From the IMG/VR virus record IMGVR_UViG_3300021964_000503, positions 1-24,738 of that record: 24,738 bases of DNA. One strand, given 5' to 3'. The stretch is from a virus. A program made the position numbers and the translations under genes. Positions 21,647 through 24,738 of the stretch are shown one piece after another. How positions within the stretch are numbered: the first letter of the stretch is position 1; the number at the start of each line of letters is the position of its first letter. The notes under the pieces are model-generated. The model saw only the letters and a list, made by a program, of their open reading frames with translations, searched no databases and had not been told where the DNA came from.

Positions 21647-21831
21647 ATGTGTATAAACCAACGGGGGAGAAGATGGAGAGTTGGCCCCAATGGGTGGGTC
21701 GTTTATCCGAGGATAATCTCGAATTGAAGAAGAAGGTGGAGCAGTTGGAGAGGGAGAATGCGGAACTAAAGAAGAGATGCTGTGATTTATTTAGCGAGGT
21801 AATCGAGGCAAAGGCGAGTCATGCAAAGTGA
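21643..21831 (+). CDS. Small coiled-coil protein
   Basis: The product is 62 residues. After NVYKPTGEKMESWPQW comes a leucine-zipper-like helix: LSEDNLELKKKVEQLERE, then NAELKKRCCDLF. The heptad pattern is clear. GAGGAGG lies in the preceding gene just before the ATG. Dimerisation is likely. The function is unknown. Its end overlaps the following GTG start. Confidence 0.65.
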   Translation: MNVYKPTGEKMESWPQWVGRLSEDNLELKKKVEQLERENAELKKRCCDLFSEVIEAKASHAK

Positions 21832-22034
21832 AAGTACCACCGGGATGGAATCCGATTTTTTGGAAAAAGTATGGGCGAGCAATACCACTATCTGTTCAAA
21901 ACTTACCACGACCCGACTTGAAAAGCCTGGGTCCCCCACCATCGAAATTCGACCAAGAAACATTGGAACGGATACGGAAGGCTTCTGTGTCGGAGAAGCG
22001 CAAATCCCGGTCCAAACGCTCAAAGAAGCAATAG
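21828..22034 (+). CDS. Small basic protein, frame uncertain
   Basis: A 68-codon frame starts with GTG, overlapping the previous TGA (GTGA). It opens KVPPGWNPIFWKKYGR and continues with LPRPDLKSLGPPPSKFDQ, then a basic tail (EKRKSRSKRSKKQ). The proline- and aromatic-rich opening and helix-forming middle look genuine. A rival frame on the same strand (21821-22066, 81 codons, ATG start) covers the same bases and ends with a TGA overlapping the next ATG. I favour the first by its composition, but the second has the better junction. Both may be translated. Confidence 0.5.
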   Translation: MKVPPGWNPIFWKKYGRAIPLSVQNLPRPDLKSLGPPPSKFDQETLERIRKASVSEKRKSRSKRSKKQ

Positions 22035-22062
22035 TGGTGGGTATGGAGATACAGGCGAGGGC

Positions 22063-22494
22063 ATGAGACCCAAGTACGAGACACAGGCAGACCTCGATAA
22101 TGAGAAGGAGGTATGTGGATTTCTGAGCAAGGTATGGGATTGTGTGTTCCATAAGCTTAATCCTGTGAAGTACAAGGTGGATTTCCTGATTGAGAAGGGT
22201 GATCACTACGGATGGGCGGAGTTAAAGTGTTTAAATATTAACTACGGGCAATTCCCGTTTATGATTTCGTACAAGAAGATCGAGGCGGCCAAGCAGTTAT
22301 ACGAGACAAGCGGTAAGAAATTTACTCTGATTTTCAGATGCAAGGATGCATTATGTTTTCATACATGGGATTTCAGTAAGGATTATAAGTTTGAACTAGG
22401 AGGCAGGACGCGAGCAACCCGTGATCCCCAGGATATAGAACCAATCTTCCGTATAGACCCAAAGGATTGCACGATAGTGGAGGGGTATGCCTAA
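22063..22494 (+). CDS. PD-(D/E)XK nuclease-like protein next to terminase
   Basis: The product is 143 residues, with GGCGAGGGC before the ATG. The nuclease-fold pattern is E16 (in DNEKEVCGFL), D40 in KVDFLIEKG and E53-x-K55 in WAELKCLNI, then a helix KKIEAAKQLYE and a strand KFTLIFRCKDAL. This spacing fits the PD-(D/E)XK superfamily. The E-L-K triplet is the core. It overlaps the terminase gene by eight bases, so it may assist packaging or degrade host DNA. No subfamily is certain. Confidence 0.7.
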   Translation: MRPKYETQADLDNEKEVCGFLSKVWDCVFHKLNPVKYKVDFLIEKGDHYGWAELKCLNINYGQFPFMISYKKIEAAKQLYETSGKKFTLIFRCKDALCFHTWDFSKDYKFELGGRTRATRDPQDIEPIFRIDPKDCTIVEGYA

Positions 22495-24166
22495 GATAAC
22501 TTACGCAGATGAGGTAGATGCTCACTTTGGTATCCCCTGGATAAATGATTTAAAGTATGAGAAGGGCGAGCTTGCCTGTGCATTATCGAGCGAGGAGATC
22601 GATGCCTTACCGCAGGAGCGCGCGGAGACCTTGTCCCGTTTGATATTGGACCAACCGGAGTCGGAGAAGGAAGATCCAATCCAATGGGGTTGGACTCTTC
22701 CGGGATGGAGACGGGTGATGGATAATTGGAAAGATAATAAGATCCATGTGGTGCTTGGTGGAAACCGGAGTTCCAAAACAACTTTCGCGTCCCGTCTGCT
22801 TGTGCATATGGCACAGACTATTCCTGAAGCAGAGATTCGTTCTTTGCATGTTTCGGAGGAGCGCAGTATTTCGGATGCCCAAAGGTACATATGGGAAGCA
22901 CTTCCCATGAGGTACAAACGGGCAAAGAAGAAGAGCGAGAACCATTCCTTGCAGTACACACAGAAGAATGGATTTAACTCCGCCAAGGCGATCCTACCGC
23001 CAACCACACCAGGTGCGGAACGGGGGAGTACAATATCTTTTAATAACTACAGGCAGTATCAGGCAGATCCACAGATATTCGAGGGATGGTCAGCACATTG
23101 CATCCACATGGATGAGGAGGCACCTGAGAGTATCTTTGAAACATTGGTAGGTGGTAGAACGGTGGATTACCACGGACGGGTGCTGTTAACTTTCACGACA
23201 TTGCAGGGGTGGACCCCATTGATTAATAGTCTGTTGAAAGGAGCGGAGACTGTGGAGTCGCGATACAGCGAATTGATGGGTCGCGAGCTACCCGTGGAAC
23301 AGGTGTCGATGAATTGGCCTGATTGTCGAATTTATTATTTTTGGTCTGAGATGTCCCCTTTTGTTGACTACAACGAACTGATCCGAACCTACTCCAAACA
23401 ACCGCAGGAAGTGAAGCTTGCCCGCCTATACGGCATCCCAAGCAAGGCGATGGAGGGGAGATTCCCTAAGTTCAGCAGAGACACCAATGTCGTCCCCCAT
23501 GAACGAATCCCCTTCATCGCCGATCCTACGGTACGGACTACCCGGTACTTCGTGTGCGATCCCGGTGGGAGTAAACCGTGGGTGGCGATATGGGCGGCAG
23601 TCCTGGAGGATGGTACGATCTATGTGTACCGCGAGTTCCCTGATTCATCGATGGGCCAATGGGCATTACCACATGTGAATGGGTTGGGCAAGAGCGTGGG
23701 GAAACCGGGTCCTGCACAGCGTCCGCTTGGATGGGGATATGCCGCATACAAGGAGCATTTCGAGGCGTTGGAGCAAGGCGAGGATATCTTTGAGCGAATT
23801 GTTGATCCCCGCATGGGAGCCGCCACGGTGCGCGAGAAGGAGGGGGAGAGTAATATAATTAACACTATGGCGAACCTTGACTTTGTTATGCGACCTGCAC
23901 CGGGCGTGGAAGTGGAGGCGGGTATTGCGAAGATCAACGATGCCCTGGCATGGGATGATACGGAGCCGATGTCGGAGAAGAATAAGCCAAAACTCTTTGT
24001 GTCTGACAGGTGTGATAACTTTATTACCTCGATGCTTGAATATACGGGCAGTTCCCGTCAGGAGCATTTTAAGGACTTTGTTGATACTATCAGATACCTA
24101 ATGGTCAGCGGACCTGACTATGTGGGCGGTGGAAGCCTTATGTGTACAGGTGGTGGAGGATATTGA
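22487..24166 (+). CDS. terL: Terminase large subunit
   Basis: The product is 559 residues, normal for a packaging motor. The ATPase part has Walker A GGNRSSKT (91-98) and Walker B CIHMDEEAP (205-213), with TFTTLQGW (235-242) as the coupling motif. The C-terminal nuclease part has D358 in FVCDPGG, D440 in RIVDPRMG and D533 in HFKDFVDTIRYL, the RNase H-fold metal site. It cuts concatemers and pumps DNA through the portal into the prohead. GGAGGGG precedes the ATG. The portal gene follows. A matching small subunit is not next to it. A faint candidate lies at 18843 on the other strand. Confidence 0.9.
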   Translation: MPKITYADEVDAHFGIPWINDLKYEKGELACALSSEEIDALPQERAETLSRLILDQPESEKEDPIQWGWTLPGWRRVMDNWKDNKIHVVLGGNRSSKTTFASRLLVHMAQTIPEAEIRSLHVSEERSISDAQRYIWEALPMRYKRAKKKSENHSLQYTQKNGFNSAKAILPPTTPGAERGSTISFNNYRQYQADPQIFEGWSAHCIHMDEEAPESIFETLVGGRTVDYHGRVLLTFTTLQGWTPLINSLLKGAETVESRYSELMGRELPVEQVSMNWPDCRIYYFWSEMSPFVDYNELIRTYSKQPQEVKLARLYGIPSKAMEGRFPKFSRDTNVVPHERIPFIADPTVRTTRYFVCDPGGSKPWVAIWAAVLEDGTIYVYREFPDSSMGQWALPHVNGLGKSVGKPGPAQRPLGWGYAAYKEHFEALEQGEDIFERIVDPRMGAATVREKEGESNIINTMANLDFVMRPAPGVEVEAGIAKINDALAWDDTEPMSEKNKPKLFVSDRCDNFITSMLEYTGSSRQEHFKDFVDTIRYLMVSGPDYVGGGSLMCTGGGGY

Positions 24167-24207
24167 CTTGCCATGTCAACTACAAAAGGTTACATTATGC
24201 TACGCAT

Positions 24208-24738
24208 ATGCAGTCTGCCGCCGATCCCGAACTTTTATATGTCAGTAAGGAGCCTGATGTTGACTATCTTGCGGAAACTTATCGCAGGACTCAGTCGGAG
24301 TTGGGCGAATGGTTAGACCGTAGACAAAGAGATTACGATGTAAGAAACTGCTTATGGGCAGGGAAGTCGGATGATTTCAAAAAGCACTCCCACCTAAGTT
24401 CCACCGGAGATGTATTTCCGTGGGATGGGGCCTCCGATCAGGAGATCCGCATGGTGGATAATCAGATAAATAAGTGCGTGGCGATGTCCTGCAATGCGGT
24501 AAGATCCGCACATATCGTGGCTACCCCTGTGGAATCAGGTGATATCGAGCGTGCAAATGTGATATCGATGTTCCTGCGATGGTTAATGAACTCCAAGATG
24601 GAGGAGTTTTACGATCAATTGGAACTCGGACTTAACCACTTTTTCGAGAAGGGCCTGATGGTCCATTATGTTTATTGGGATTCCAAGGAACTTAAACAGC
24701 AACAAACCATCCGCCTGGATGAGATCGCACAGGTACTT
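24208..24738 (+). CDS. Portal protein, 3' end cut by the window
   Basis: The frame is open from ATG 24208 to the window end, giving 177 residues of a longer protein. It has RDYDVRNCLWAGKSDD, then the phrase VFPWDGASDQEIRM. An acidic/aromatic PxPWDGASD segment is characteristic of large portal proteins of podoviruses and some siphoviruses. It is followed by DNQINKCVAM. An upstream start is possible, since the frame is open to the terminase stop, but the ATG is the first one. No strong ribosome binding site is visible. It follows the terminase directly, the standard order. Confidence 0.75.
   Translation, partial: MQSAADPELLYVSKEPDVDYLAETYRRTQSELGEWLDRRQRDYDVRNCLWAGKSDDFKKHSHLSSTGDVFPWDGASDQEIRMVDNQINKCVAMSCNAVRSAHIVATPVESGDIERANVISMFLRWLMNSKMEEFYDQLELGLNHFFEKGLMVHYVYWDSKELKQQQTIRLDEIAQVL

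Noticed and set aside
22522-23007. 161-codon minus-strand frame in the terminase gene
   Set aside because: It is antisense to the Walker A region of a well-supported terminase, so it is a shadow.

Overview
The window is most of the middle of a temperate tailed-phage genome (or a prophage). The evidence is a set of virion genes, a tyrosine integrase beside the 3' part of a tRNA gene, a replication and recombination block, a large terminase and the start of a portal gene. Both edges cut a gene. Three large internal-virion-type proteins and no long tail tape measure suggest a short-tailed (podovirus-like) particle, which is an inference. No cellular gene or complete tRNA was found, so the host cannot be named. 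The attachment core matches the anticodon-to-3'-end part of a tRNA-Lys(CTT).

Layout. (1) 1-8889, rightward: a tail or connector protein, two small virion-type genes, then three large probable internal virion or ejection proteins, ending in hairpins with a T tract. (2) 8984-10162: putative promoter, tandem 22-bp repeats, tRNA-Lys-derived attP core and integrase. (3) 10163-10628: a leftward ribbon-helix-helix regulator. (4) 10629-15908, rightward and mostly start-stop overlapped: SSB, a stand-alone DnaA domain IV protein, a RecE-like exonuclease with an added HTH, an acidic small protein, a RuvC-like resolvase, a ParB-like protein, a 38-aa membrane protein, a DnaT-like protein and DnaB helicase. 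It ends in a strong bidirectional terminator. (5) 16018-17648, leftward: eight small accessory genes, three of them too short for ordinary ORF cut-offs. (6) 17649-18433: about 0.8 kb of repeat-rich non-coding DNA. (7) 18434-19361, leftward: a PD-(D/E)XK nuclease and a protein with a faint small-terminase look. (8) 19422-24738, rightward: an HTH regulator, a cytosine methyltransferase locus read in two frames, a run of tiny genes including a lipoprotein, a second PD-(D/E)XK protein, the terminase large subunit and the start of the portal gene.

How the parts work together. SSB, exonuclease and resolvase form a recombination set. The DnaA-like, DnaT-like and DnaB proteins form a helicase-loading set. 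No DNA polymerase or primase is seen here, so synthesis probably relies on the host replisome or on genes outside the window. The integrase and attP give lysogeny. The RHH and HTH proteins, each next to a divergent promoter region, are candidate switch regulators. The most striking element is at 19862-20889. A C5-cytosine methyltransferase with motifs I-VIII and X is overlapped for about 1 kb by a second long frame that carries a motif-IX-like end, and the two frames start two bases apart. This resembles the two-polypeptide M.EcoHK31I arrangement.
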